Shown piece by piece: positions 39,140 through 49,517 of a stretch of DNA of 64,000 nucleotides; the stretch's first letter is position 1; each line of letters opens with the position of its first letter. The notes under the pieces were generated by a model. That model saw only the letters and a program-made list of their open reading frames with translations, did no database searches and was not told the DNA's origin. Both the position numbers and the translations under genes were made by a program. Source of the DNA: Prorocentrum cordatum (taxonomy: Eukaryota > Sar > Dinophyceae > Prorocentrales > Prorocentraceae); assembly GCA_963575745.1 (NCBI GenBank), contig CAUYUJ010016491.1, positions 142,501-206,500 on the forward strand. Direction: 5' to 3'.

Positions 39140-39255
39140 CGGGAGGCGACGATGCATCGAGGACTGGGCCCCTCGGTGGGGCCGAAACCGGCTGCCTGCA
39201 GCCAATTTCCTAACCCCCCCTTTCCCCATCCCCCCCTCTCGTCCGGCCCGCCTCT
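39140..39255 (+). repeat. Family N copy (left hairpin lost)
   Basis: CGCGCCGGGAGGCGACGATGC, GGGGCCGAAACCGGCTGCCTGC, CGTCCGGCCCG. Confidence 0.75.
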
Positions 39256-39360
39256 CACCTCCTCCCCCCTGGGAGCGCCGCCGCATGACGCAGCGCCCAG
39301 GCCACGCGAGGCCTGCCCCGTCTCACCTCCCCCCCCCACGAGAGCGCCACCGGATGACCT

Positions 39361-39486
39361 GGCATCGCTCGGACGTCCATTCCCTGTGCGTTTCTCGATG
39401 TCGTGCGTGGCTTCCTTCGCCAAATGATCAACAATGCACCTCGATGGCCCTCGCCGAAGGAACAATGCACACGTCCGAGCGATGCC
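39361..39486. mobile_element. Family M MITE-like element, copy 3
   Basis: GGCATCGCTCGGACGTCCAT and ACACGTCCGAGCGATGCC are 16-bp inverted termini. Same interior as copies 1 and 2. Confidence 0.85.
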
Positions 39487-39690
39487 GAGATTGCGCAACG
39501 CCCAGACCACCAGAGGCCGCTCGGCGGCCAGGCGCGGCGGCGGCGAGCGGCTCGCCGGCGACACCGACCTCTCGCGCAGCGCGGGCGCGGCGAGCGGCGG
39601 CCGCGGCGGAGGCGGCTTGCACCGGGGCGGCGGCTCGGCCGGCGCGGGCTCGGGCGCCCCGGCCTGGGGGTGCCGGACGTGGCGGGCACG
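39487..39690 (+). other. Gly-rich open island before TCC tract
   Basis: The plus frame reads GERLAGDTDLSRSAGAASGG, then Gly-rich sequence. The opposite strand is also open. Unrecognised. Confidence 0.25.
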
Positions 39691-39835
39691 ACTGCCTCCT
39701 CCTCCTTCCCCTCCTCCTCCTCCTCCTCCTCCATCCTCCTCCTCCTCCATCCTCCTCCTCCTCCTCCTCCTCCCCTCCTCCCCTCCTCCTCCCCTCCCCC
39801 CCCTCCTCCACCCCCTCCTCCCCCTCCTCCCCTCA
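39691..39835 (+). repeat. (TCC)n tract
   Basis: TCC with CCCCTCC interruptions. Confidence 0.95.
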
Positions 39836-40024
39836 TCGACCCATGCCGAGCCATCCCCTCCCGTGGCGTCATCCTCGCCTTCCAAGCTTCCCTCTGGCCG
39901 CATGCAAACGTCTTGGGGCGGGGCGAAGGGGACGTCACAGAAAGGGGTGGCTTGCCAGGGGTCGGCTAGGCCGCCCCTGAGAACAGGGGAATGACGAACG
40001 ATGCGAATCGATGGTACACCCGAA

Positions 40025-40335
40025 GACTGTTTTGCAATATTTGGGAAAATCGATTGTGTAATCGATCGCCTGCTCGAGCCCCTTCCGGGGAACACGCAGT
40101 GACATAAACATAAAAAACTCAGAGGTCCGCGCGGATTTTTAGGATCGGCGCTGGGGCTCCCTAACGGCGCCCCCCTGGCGCTCGGAGCGCGCCAGGGAGG
40201 GTGCCCAGCGCCGATCCACGAAATCCGCGCGGACCTCCGAGTCATTATGTTTATGCCATTGCTTGTTCCCCAGAGAAGGCTCGAGCATGAGATCGACTAC
40301 ACAATTGATTTGCCCCGAGATTGAAGTGGTTGTCG
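40025..40335. mobile_element. Family H palindrome, long version
   Basis: The core element (40087-40271) has arms GGGGAACACGCAGTGACATA..GGTCCGCGCGGATTTTTAGG and its reverse complement. Here the palindrome extends outward through TGCTCGAG / CTCGAGCA and CGATTGTGTAATCGAT-like sequence to about 300 bp. The centre is GGCGCTCGGAGCGCGCCAGG. Confidence 0.85.
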
Positions 40336-40630
40336 AGTCTACTATAGATGCGGAGCGTGCTCGTGGATCTACGAGCGTTCTGCGCATTGGTCGTGGACTC
40401 GGCGAATAGAGCAAGTTTTGGTTTAGTCAATTCTGTAGTCGATCTTCTATTCGAACAAACTGTCGATGACCATTCCATGGGGGGAAGGAATGGGGGCAGC
40501 AAGGATACGTTGCTGTTGGCATTGGGGGCGTCCACGGGGACGGAGGGGGTGGGCTCGCAGAATTTCCGGGGCCAACTCATGTGGGCCACCCGCATCGTTT
40601 TGCGGGCTCATGTGGGCCAACTCATGTGGG
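40336..40630. other. Unrecognised sequence
   Basis: AACTCATGTGGGCC occurs at about 40576 and 40618, with a related GGCTCATGTGGGCC between. No gene seen. Confidence 0.35.
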
Positions 40631-40682
40631 CCCAATGCAGCCTTTCGCGTCGACGCTAGTCGACGCGAAAGGCTGCATTGGG
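40631..40682. other. Perfect 24-bp-stem hairpin
   Basis: Arm CCCAATGCAGCCTTTCGCGT plus CGAC, loop GCTA, and the exact reverse complement. No mismatch in 24 pairs. Stem and loop suit an RNA hairpin or a recent inverted duplication; no T run follows. Confidence 0.95.
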
Positions 40683-40732
40683 GGGGTATGCAAGGTTCCT
40701 ATGATTTGCTACCGAACCCCCATCTTGGCCGC

Positions 40733-40790
40733 CCCAAGTGGCGACGAGGGCCTCCAAGGAAGCCCAGAAAGGGGACAACGGGCGAAGGGT
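40733..40790. repeat. Family I, copy 3
   Basis: GTGGCGACGAGGGCCTCCAA then GGAAGCCCAGAAA. Confidence 0.6.
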
Positions 40791-40849
40791 AGCGGTAGGG
40801 GTACATGTTCCTACTCTGACATCTTGGCCGCCCCCGATCTTCAGAGGCA

Positions 40850-41019
40850 TCCTAGATGGGGTCGGAGTAGATGAGGTCGAAGGATCGCGCCGCATCGCCG
40901 ATGGATCGGCGATGTATCGGTGACGCATCGGCGATGCAACGTCGACTTCGGCGGTGCATCGGCGACGTCGGCGTGAAGCAAATCGGCGATGCATCGGCGA
41001 TGCGGAGCGACCCTGAGAA

Positions 41020-41052
<33 letters not shown>

Positions 41053-41237
41053 GGAGGAGGAGGAGGAGGAAGACGAGGAGAAGGAGGAGGAGGAGGAGGC
41101 GGAGGCGGAGGAGGAGGAGGAAGACGAGGAGGAGGCGGAGGCGGAGGAGGCGGAGGAGGAGGAGGAGGCGGAGGCGGAGGAGGAGGCGGAGGAGGAGGAC
41201 CCCACCTGCTCCGACCCCACCTGGGAGGCCTGGAGAC
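40850..41237. repeat. Family E element with internal GGA expansion
   Basis: The left terminus TAGATGGGGTCGGAGTAGAT and GATGCATCGGC array run to 41010. Then about 180 bp of GGA/GGC tract. The right terminus CCGACCCCACCTGGGAGGCC follows at 41213-41232. The tract sits inside the element. Confidence 0.85.
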
Positions 41238-41420
41238 CTGGAGCCCCAGCACGGGCGGGTCGCTTGCTTCCCGGAAAGGGCGCGGCCGGCGCCCGCCTCC
41301 GGGCGCGGCAGGGGCGGCCCGCGCGGCGGCGGCCCCGGCGGCGGCGGCGTGCCCGGCTCGGGGGGCTCGGCGCCCTGCTCGGGAGCTCGGGGGAGACGAG
41401 GGGGTACGGTCGGGCCGTTG
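41238..41420. other. GC-rich island, Gly-rich open frame
   Basis: Plus frame reads GDLEPQHGRVACFPERARPA, then Gly-rich. Unrecognised; opposite strand also open. Confidence 0.25.
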
Positions 41421-41603
41421 ACTGGGTAGTCGAAGCCAATCTGGCGCCAATCTGGCAGGCCCAATCTGGCAAACGGGGGCAATCTGGCGAGGGAGCCAAC
41501 GCGAATCCAGTCTGGCGAATAACCCAATTCATCCAGTTTGGCCAGGCCAGATTGGCCCTTGGGGCCCAGTCCAATCTGACAGTCTGGCCTTCGACTACCC
41601 AGG
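41421..41603. repeat. Family BB foldback with CAATCTGGC words
   Basis: ACTGGGTAGTCGAAGCCAAT at the left is inverted by GGCCTTCGACTACCCAGG at the right. Six or more CAATCTGGC or CCAGATTGG words lie between. Confidence 0.8.
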
Positions 41604-41644
41604 TTGAGGAAGGAACTCGTTTCTCGGGTCGGGCGAAAGGGGGG

Positions 41645-41840
41645 GATAGCATAGGGGGGGTTTGAGAATCAGCTCACGTAGCTGATTTTCCCGGCGCCTC
41701 CCGGCGCCGGGAGGCGCCCATGTATCGAGGAATTGGCCCCTCGGTGGGGCCGAAACCAGCTGCATGCAGCAAATTTCGTACCCCCCCCCCTTTCCCAATC
41801 CCCCCCTTTCGTCCGGCCCGAGTTTCGTCGGGGAGGGGCT
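41645..41840 (+). repeat. Family N copy
   Basis: GAGAATCAGCTCACGTAGCT hairpin, CTCCCGGCGCCGGGAGGCG, GGGGCCGAAACCAGCTGCATGC, CGTCCGGCCCGA. Confidence 0.85.
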
Positions 41841-42150
41841 CGGGGGTCCTTGATCTTGTTTGCAGTATTTTTCCCAGGTCTTCGCGGGGGGATCGGAGTT
41901 TCACTTCTGGAGACAAGGGGCCTCGCTCCTTATGCGGGGTTCCTTCTGGCAGCGCTTCGACTGTACTCCGAACGTCGCAGTCAAAGGGTGATGTTGCCCA
42001 GACCCCACTGGAAACCCTCCAGGACCGCTGCTTCCCCAGCACCTGCGGAGGAACTTCTGGTAACTTCTGCCACCTCGCTGGACACCTCAGGTGTGCGGTG
42101 ATTTATGGTTGATATTTACGGTGTTGATGGTGTTGCTCAACCCGTCAGCA
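41841..42150. other. Unrecognised sequence
   Basis: No convincing frame or repeat. Confidence 0.35.
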
Positions 42151-42580
42151 TAAGCCATCAGTGCATCAGCGTCACCTGCAACATCTTACGCCAACATTGT
42201 CATGCAACATCATAAGTAGAATCTACATCTTCATGTTCATCCTCATCGTCGCCCCCACCCTCATCCTCACCATCAACACCAGCACCAACAGCAGCATCAG
42301 CCTCAACATCATCCACATCAACATCTGCAACAGCATCTGCAGCTGCATCCGCATCAACATCATCACCAGCAACGAAGCATCATCGTCATCCTCATTGTCA
42401 TCCTTTTCATCTTGACCATGATCCTCCACATCATCCTCATCCTCATCATCCTCATCCTCATCTTCATCCTCCTTCTCCTACCCTCCTCCTCCTCCTCATC
42501 ATCATCAGCAGCAGCATAAGCATCAACATCAGCATCAGCATCAGCATCAACATCAACATCATCATCATCATCATCATCAG

Positions 42581-42621
<41 letters not shown>

Positions 42622-42670
42622 GCATCATCATCATCATCATCATCAACATCATCATCATCATCGTCATGAT
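42150..42670 (+). repeat. (CAT)n / (ATC)n microsatellite array
   Basis: Degenerate CAACATC and CATCCTC units, grading into pure CAT from about 42550. Poly-Asp and poly-Met frames are artefacts. Confidence 0.95.
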
Positions 42671-43369
42671 AATCAGAAAGTTCGTTTGGTAAGGTCTCGG
42701 CTGGTCTCGGCAGGCCTTCCGAACAATCCCCACTGGCATCGACAGGCCCAGGAAATGAGCAGACCCAGGCGGCATCGACACCCTGTCGCCGCCTCTGGCG
42801 ACGCCCCCTGGGGCGCTCCGCGCCCCAGAGTTTGGATGTTGCGAACCCCGTTGGACTGCTCGGGTGGCCGGTCGAGGCCAGCTGGCTCGACATCGATGGC
42901 CTACTGAGGCCAGGGGCTGCCTGTGCGCGGCCCGAAGCCTTCAGAGATTCGTCAAGGGCTTGACGATCGTCTGTCCCCCGTCTCGCACTGGCGCGTCCAC
43001 GATCTGCTCAAGATTTCCATGCAGATCCCTGGATTTACCTCGAGGTGTCCCTGCAGACCCCTGGATCTGCACCTCGATTCGACTGGGTCTGCCATGGTTT
43101 GCCTGGGTCGTCTCATACTCTCTGCGGCCGCTGTGGCCCTCAAGCGTCTCAGGGAGATCTGAAACCCGCACTCCGAACCAGCCTGGTCAAGCCCCTAACT
43201 GGAAGGCACGTTTGTGCCGGGCAGGTTTGTGCCGGGCACAAACGCAGCACGAGTGCCCAGCGCACAGCAGAGTACAGCAGAGCACACACACAGGCGTACA
43301 CACACACACACTTTTTCGTCGGCGGCGAGGCAGAGGCAGTCCGCGGAGGTAGGGGAGTGGAAAACAGAA
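42671..43369. other. Unrecognised sequence
   Basis: The plus frame from 42864 contains SRFPCRSLDLPRGVPADPWI from a near-duplicated CCTGGATTTACCTCGAGG / CCTGGATCTGCACCTCGA pair. No domain. Confidence 0.35.
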
Positions 43370-43391
43370 CACACACACGCGCGCGCACATA

Positions 43392-43430
<39 letters not shown>

Positions 43431-43497
43431 CCGCACGCAGGCACGCACGCCCGCGCGCGCGCACGCGCACACACACACACACACACAAGCACACACA

Positions 43498-43534
<37 letters not shown>

Positions 43535-43539
43535 GCACA

Positions 43540-43598
<59 letters not shown>

Positions 43599-43600
43599 CG
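43370..43600 (+). repeat. (ACGC)n and (AC)n microsatellite
   Basis: Pure GCAC runs around 43390-43440 and 43540-43597 with (AC)n between. Frames are Ala-Arg-Thr-His repeats and not genes. Confidence 0.98.
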
Positions 43601-43789
43601 ACGAGGATGGGGCAGGGGACCCCCCGCAGCGCGGGCGGTAGCCGCGGCGGCGCGCCCCTTCTTCGCGCTGCCCTGCTATGCCCAGCCCCGCCCCGTCAGC
43701 CCCGCATGCCCAGCCCCGCCCTGCCCAAAGCCGGGGCAGGCTACACACAGGCAAGCACGCACGCACGCGTGCAAGTGATCAACCCCCAA

Positions 43790-44055
43790 CGAGGGAGGGA
43801 GGGAGGAGCGAAGGGAGGGATGGGCACGGGGGGAAAGGATGGGTGCGCAGGGGGGAAGGGCGATGAGGAGAGGAGTGAGGAGGCGGGGGCGCAAGGGGGA
43901 TCTGGGCGGAGGGAAGAGGCGGGAGGAGGGGATGAGGAGAGGGAAGAGGAGGACGGGGGGGAGAGGGGGTGCAGGGAGCGCGGGAGGAGGAAAGGGAAGG
44001 GCAGGAGGAGGGAAGAGGAGGGAGGAGGGAGAAGGATGAGGGAGGATGGTGGAAA
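43790..44055 (+). repeat. Purine-rich GGGAGG/GGA tract
   Basis: About 260 bp of G/A-rich sequence. Confidence 0.9.
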
Positions 44056-44239
44056 CGAAGAAACCAAAAAGAGGAGCAACACAAAACGGAAATACGATGA
44101 ACACGGAGGAATCACTAAATAGAGTGCGGCCGCCTCCACATCCAGAGCGTCGCCCAGCCACCTGGGCACGCCGCAACTTTGCGCTCCCTGCTCTTGCTCC
44201 CCCTCCTCTCTCCTCCTCACCCGTCTTTCTCTTCCCCAT

Positions 44240-44460
44240 CCCTCCCTCCGTTCCTGCCGCTTTGCAAGGCCCCGTGAGGCCTCGAGGGCCCCCTCTGGGC
44301 CTCCCTGCTGCCCCCTCATCCCCCGTCCGACATTGCTCATCCCCCTCGTCTTTCCTCCTCGTCCATGTCTCTCCGTTCCTGCCGCTCCACGAGGCCCCGT
44401 GGGGCCTCGAGGGCCCCCTTTGGGACTCTCTGCTGCCTCCCCGCTCCCCCCTCGCACGTC
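44240..44460 (+). repeat. Tandem duplication, unit about 128 bp
   Basis: TTCCTGCCGCTTTGCAAGGC, CCTCGAGGGCCCCCT and CTGCTGCC recur 128 bp on as TTCCTGCCGCTCCACGAGGC and so on. Confidence 0.8.
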
Positions 44461-44462
44461 AG

Positions 44463-44700
44463 ACGGCGAGGACCGTGCACGGCCTCGCGCAACTCGACGC
44501 GACTGGAGCTCGCACGGCCCGAAGCGGACATTGACCCGTCGGAGCCCACGGGTCCGCCGCGAGCTGTCTACGACGAAGAGGCTGGACACCACCACGGCTG
44601 GATTCACGCGTGGAATGCGCAGAGGCCGGCCCCGCTGGCGAAAGGCAACAAGAATCCTCTGACCTGCCAGTCGGAAGAAGTGGGTGGAAACATGACCTAG
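44463..44700 (+). CDS. Coding-like fragment, unknown function
   Basis: The frame reads RLELARPEADIDPSEPTGPP, RAVYDEEAGHHHGWIHAWNA and QRPAPLAKGNKNPL, stopping at TAG (44698-44700). Protein-like composition. Its upstream part lies in the tandem duplication, so start and exon edges are unknown. No family recognised. Confidence 0.3.
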
Positions 44701-44880
44701 GACGGCGGGTAAAGTAGACTGACTTGGGCCTGCCCAAAAGAACCGCAGCAAGCAACGAACACATACCGACCTTGAAGCAGGAAGGCGATGGAAGTATATC
44801 AATATTGCAGAAACCAACAGGGACCGATACAGCTGCTCCCAGGGCCTCTCCCCGGGGGCGTTCTGACCAGAAGTCTGAGG
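44701..44880. other. Unrecognised sequence
   Basis: Nothing recognised. Confidence 0.35.
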
Positions 44881-45080
44881 CGCATCCAGCGGTGGCAACG
44901 AGGGCCTCTCAGGAGGCCCAACACATGGAAATCAAAAAAACAACGCCAAACAATCAACTTTCGCCGCTCTGCGCGGATTTCTTGGATCCGCCGCCAGCGT
45001 CGCCCCTGGCGCGCGGGGTTCCAGCGCGGATCCAAGAAATCCGCGCGGAGAGCCAACAATGAATGTTTATGGCATGCTTA
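44881..45080. mobile_element. Family I copy 4 joined to a family H foldback
   Basis: GCGGTGGCAACGAGGGCCTC (family I), then arms CGCGGATTTCTTGGATCCGC and GCGGATCCAAGAAATCCGCG (family H) around a 35-bp GC-rich loop, ending ATGTTTATGGCATG. Confidence 0.75.
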
Positions 45081-45117
45081 CGTCTTCTTTTTCGAGGAAA
45101 GCGAAGAGAACATGGAA

Positions 45118-45235
45118 AACGAGGAGGAGGAGGAGAAGGAGGAGGAGAAGGAGGAGGGGGGACCTCGAGGACGAGGGGGAGGAGGAGGAGAAGGAGGAGA
45201 AAGAGGGGGGACCTCGAGGAGGAGGAGGCGCCAGC
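45118..45235 (+). repeat. GGA tract with GGGGGGACCTCGAGGA units
   Basis: GGA units interrupted twice by GGGACCTCGAGGA. Confidence 0.9.
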
Positions 45236-45510
45236 CAGCGAGAGGCGCGCTTCCCCAGCTGCCCCTCTCTGGGCGTCAGCCCGGCCAGCGGGGAGGCAGC
45301 AGGAGAGGGGGGAGAGGCAGCAGGAGAGGGGGCAGCACGGGCGCAGCGAAGTTGAAGATTATCAACAATTTCGTAAAGCTGCACATGTAGGAGAGAATTC
45401 TTCTAATACGAATAGTTTGATATACAGGCCCTGTCAATAATCCGGTGTTGTCTCCAGCAGGGTTCCCAGAGCTTTCGTCCCTGAAGTTGGCAAAAGATTT
45501 TCTTTCGCGG
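45236..45510. other. Unrecognised sequence
   Basis: Contains a duplicated GGCAGCAGGAGAGGGGG. No gene. Confidence 0.35.
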
Positions 45511-45625
45511 GGCGGAGAAGGGGGGGGGGAACATTGGGAGGGAGAGGAGGGCGGGAGGGAGAGGCGGGAGAAGGATGAGGCGGAGGAGGACGAGGAAGAG
45601 GAGGAGGAGAAGGAGGAGGAAACGA
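45511..45625 (+). repeat. GGA tract
   Basis: GGAGGGAGAGGAGG and GGAGGAGGACGAGG units. Confidence 0.9.
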
Positions 45626-45959
45626 ATAGGAGGATACACAAACCCCAAACGCCCTCTGTGACCGCATTGGAGCTGACCTGGGCTGTCTCCCCAGTATTGG
45701 GGGCGGAAGTGAAGGAGAAGGGGATTCATGCAGTCCTTTTCCCCCGTCTTTCCCCAATGCAAAACATACTCAGGGACGGACCGATCCTGCTAACAAATGT
45801 GGCAACAATACTCAGGATGGCCGGTATCCAAAATATTGAATGGACTTATCTGTAGTCCCCTCGCACACTTAGTTCACCAACGAAAGTCTGACACGCCCAC
45901 TGCCCTCCATTCACGCAGTAGCCCTTGTGATCCAAAAGCAGCGACTGTTGCGCAGTTCA
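45626..45959. other. Unrecognised sequence
   Basis: Short open frame VTALELTWAVSPVLGAEVKE on the plus strand. Not recognised. Confidence 0.3.
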
Positions 45960-47228
45960 CAATCCCGCGCGGGTGACGGGGTCTAGTTCTGGTGCGCGTA
46001 TGTCAACACTCCGATGAACCTCCCAGGAGCCCACGGCAGCAGCGACAGTTTCGCAGCTCCCAGCCCCGCACAGAGGGCGAGCTCTAGTTCTGATGCGCGT
46101 AGAACACCACTCCGCTGAACATCCAAGATCCTACGACGACAGGCGCGCAATTCGCAACCCGCAAAGAATACGAGGTCCAATTCTGCTGTGCGTAGGACAC
46201 CACTCCGCTCGACCTCCCAGAAGCCCCCCGCAGCGACAACACTTGCGCAGTTCGCACGCCCGCATGGAGGACCAGGTCTAGTTCTGACGCGCGTAGGACA
46301 CCACTCATCTGGACCTCCCAGGGCGACTGCTGCGCGATTTGCAGCTCCGATGGGAAAGCGATGTCATTTTCTGACGAGCGCAAGACACCGCTCCGCTGGA
46401 CTTCCCAGAAGCCCGCAATCGCGGCGACTGTTGCGTAGTTCGCAGCCCCGCAGGGAGGGGGGGGGCGAGCTCTAGTATGAGTGTGCGTAGGTCATCACTC
46501 CGCTGGACCGCCCAGGAGCCCACCAGAGTGGTGTTAGTTGCGCAGTTCGCAGCCCCCCAGGCACGACTAGATCTAGCCTGGGTGCGCTTAGGACACCACT
46601 CAGCTGGACCTCTCAGACGCAGACGCAGACGCGCGAGTCCGCCGGCCGGCTGGCCGGCAGGCCCCTTAAGGGCGGCGCGGGCGGGCCGGAGCCCGGTCTC
46701 AGGCATGTGATCTTCAAGAAGTCGCTCTCGAGGTCCGCCCAGAACATAGTGACTGTTACACAGCTCGCAACACCCATTGCGCCGCGAGGCTCAATCTGGG
46801 TGGGCGTGGGACTTCGCTCCGCTAGACCCATAGAGGCCCAGGAAAGCGGCGATAATTGCATAGTTCGCAGACCCGCAGGGAGGGCGAGGTCTAGTCTGGG
46901 TGTGCGTAGGATACTATACCACTGCGCCGGACCTCCCACGAGTCCACGAAAGTTTCGCAGTTGGCCGCCCTCAAGGGAGGCCCACGAACGTGGCGACAGT
47001 TGCGCAGATCACAGCCCCCCCAGGGAGGACCAGGTCTACTCTGGGTGTGCGCAGGGCTTCACTCAGATGGACCTCCCAGTAGCCTACAACAGCAGCGACA
47101 GATTCGCAGTTCGCAGCCCCCCAGGGTGATGCGAGGTATGGTCTGGGTGTGCGTAAGACACCACTCCCAATGACCTCCCCGCAGCCCACCAACGCGGCGA
47201 CTGTCGCAGAGTTCGCAACCCCCCGGCA
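45960..47228. repeat. Satellite CC, unit about 90-115 bp, about 12 copies
   Basis: Each unit has GGTCTAGTTCTG, GTGCGTAGGACACCACTCC, TGGACCTCCCAG, GCGGCGAC and TTGCGCAGTTCGCAGCCCC in order. Anchor words occur near 45990, 46096, 46184, 46280, 46370, 46476, 46580, 46805, 46893, 47043 and 47150, with one degraded unit near 46700. On the minus strand many units read like GAANCATVAAVVGSWEVQ, but the frame is not kept between units. Confidence 0.92.
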
Positions 47229-47261
47229 GCGCGAGCAGGAGGAATGGACATGCAGGCGAGA

Positions 47262-47451
47262 GGACGGAGGAGGAGGAGGAGGAGGAGGAGCAGGAGGAGG
47301 GACCCAGGAGAGACGAGAGGCGAGGCAGGCAGCAGGAGGAGGGAACCGAGAGAAGGAGAACGAGGAGCAGGGAGGCGAGAGGAGGAGGAGGAGGAGGAGG
47401 AGGAGGAGGAGGAGGAGGAGGAGGAGGAGGAGGAGGAGGAGGAGGAGGAGG
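47262..47451 (+). repeat. GGA tract ending at the assembly gap
   Basis: Pure GGA from about 47388 to the gap. Length in the genome is unknown. Confidence 0.95.
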
Positions 47452-47551
47452 NNNNNNNNNNNNNNNNNNNNNNNNNNNNNNNNNNNNNNNNNNNNNNNNN
47501 NNNNNNNNNNNNNNNNNNNNNNNNNNNNNNNNNNNNNNNNNNNNNNNNNNN
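47452..47551. other. Assembly gap of 100 N
   Basis: Exactly 100 N, the customary placeholder for unknown length. It follows a pure GGA run, the probable cause of the break. Confidence 0.99.
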
Positions 47552-48058
47552 TCATCCGCCACCAAAAGAATCAGATACTTTGTAATCTGCCCCAGGAGGA
47601 ATCAGAGTGCAATGCGCCACCCGACGAATTCCAACTACACAAAACGATCGTAAAAAAAAATAAACATGTCCGCCGGGCCCCACGGCAGACCTCCGAGGAC
47701 ACCACCGGTGCGCTCCGCGCGCCAGGGAGGAGGACCCAGCGCCGATCCATGAAATGCGCGCGGCCCTCGCTGTGCTCCCGCAGCTCCTTCGGCCCTCGAG
47801 GCCCAGGGACTTCCGAAGACGTTGACTCGTGGCAGCTAAACAACGCGCAGATGGCAAAACTGTCCACGAATAACGGGCAACAGCTCTTGCACTGCCACTC
47901 CTTCGAAGAGGAGGCGGGCTGGCAGGGGGGGGCGCGCGTGGTAATTCAACAGGCCGACGAGCCACAACCTACTACAAGTGCAGAGAATACTGGAGCTGCG
48001 CAGCTTGCTTCAAGCGTCCACGCCCCAACGCTGCAGCCACATAGAAAAACCACAAACC
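47552..48058. other. Unrecognised sequence with a half family H copy
   Basis: 47648-47775 keeps AATAAACATGTCC, GCGCTCCGCGCGCCAGGGAG and CAGCGCCGATCCATGAAAT of family H. The plus frame after it (QMAKLSTNNGQQLLHCHSFE) is not recognised. Confidence 0.4.
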
Positions 48059-48108
48059 CCGCAGCGATTAGCAAAACGGCCCGTGTTTTGCTAATCGTTG
48101 CGGGTCCG
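48059..48108. other. Hairpin with CGATTAGCAAAAC stem
   Basis: CCCCGCAGCGATTAGCAAAA and its reverse complement (one mismatch) around a loop of about eight bases (GGCCCG core). Single copy here. Confidence 0.9.
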
Positions 48109-48497
48109 CGCAAACGAGTGTCAAAAATTGACAAACTTTCAAACAACACAAGGTTAAATAGCACCCACCAGGTGTTGACCTTCCCCCTAACACACATACA
48201 CACATGTTTGGCGTCGGGGCACTGCACGTAGCGATCGCGCGCGCGCCTCCCGCGGCCGGGCCCCGCGACAACTTACACACAAACACGCGCACACACATCC
48301 TGTCGCTGGCGCTGCAGCCACGCGCGCGGTGGCGCGGCGCGCAGTCGCAAGGGGCGAGTGCGCGGATGGATATATATATATATATATACATATATATACA
48401 TATATATATATACATATATGCATGTATAAATATATCGCTCGTAACCCGGGGGCGTCTCAGGAGTCCATCGGAGCCAAGAAGGGCGTTCGGGAATGCT
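48109..48497. repeat. Spacer with (TA)n array at the LINE 3' side
   Basis: TATATATATA with TACATA interruptions at 48368-48434. It lies about 60 bp beyond the last LINE codon on the minus strand, where a LINE 3' tail would be expected. Confidence 0.6.
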
Positions 48498-49514
48498 CTA
48501 CAGGTGCTTCAGCGGCACGAAGTATTTGGTAGAGGTGGCTCTAGAAGCCACATGTGGGCCAGGGGAGGCGCTTGTGCGTGCTACTTTGTAGATATGATGA
48601 GCACGAACCAGTCTCTTCACGGCCTCGGGTGACGGACTGCCATTGAGCCCCACCCAGGCGTCCAGATACCTAGGAGGCTCCACGGGGTGATAGGCTAGAC
48701 TCCATAGCTTGGGGCACCGTGCGGAGTGACACACGTGATCATCGCACGACGTGCAACCGAGAAAACTCTCTTTTAAAACATTGCTGTGCAAACGAGCGCT
48801 TGAGAGCCAACATCCACTTGCAGTCTTGATAACAGCACCCTGCCAGGCTGGAGGAGCACCTGCTTGGATGAGATCCCGAAGGGGCTCCCGAAATCGCATG
48901 GGAAAGGGCACAGTCCACGTTGGACACCGCTTGGAGACGGTGGAAGCGAGGGAATCAGGCAGCAGAGAGGAGCGAAGAGAGGAGGAAATGATTTTCTGGT
49001 GCCCCACCCCGCCGCGACAACCCTCGCTGTGCAGGGAGGCGCGGGCTGCGCGGGCGGCCCCGTCTAGGACGGAGGACTTGAAGTCACCGTCGTGCGCCTC
49101 GCCGATCAGGCGAACAAGAGGCCTCGTGCACGAGAAGCTCGGCGAGTGCCAGTTCTTGCCCACCTCGAAGAGCGTGCCGAAGGAGTGCAGGGCGCTCAGG
49201 CTTTGTGTGCGAATTTCAGCCCACTTGGAAATCGCAACCACGCTCGTCCTGATTTTTCAGGCGATGTTCAGGACCTGCACGCTGCTTGGACGGATCGCAC
49301 ACCACGAACCCTGTCCAATAATATCCGACCGTGAGAGCGACTGCGGAGGAATATGAAGGACTTTGTGCCAACCCCAATTCTCACGACGACTGGGAAAGAT
49401 GGGTGCATCTATATGATATACGAGAGCACCGTCAAGACCCTCGCATTGCACAGCACTGATGAGAGATGAGCAGGAGCCTGGACACAAGCGAGCTCCCGCA
49501 CTCGGTGGATCCAT
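48498..49514 (-). pseudogene. LINE C-terminal region with CCHC knuckle
   Basis: After the palm, DAPIFPSRRENWGWHKVLHI and SLSALHSFGTLFEVG lead into a 247-codon frame (49241-48498). It carries C-x2-C-x5-H-x3-C followed by PKLW (LGCTSCDDHVCHSARCPKLW, 48761-48702). This zinc-knuckle and CP.LW signature is typical of the end of dinoflagellate LINE polyproteins. The frame ends at 48498. Confidence 0.7.
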
Positions 49515-49517
49515 TTC

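Noticed and set aside
42363-42893. Asp-rich acidic protein
   Set aside because: Translation of the CAT microsatellite; the non-repeat remainder has no domain.
43149-43766. Cys/Val/Arg repeat protein
   Set aside because: Translation of the ACGC and AC microsatellite.
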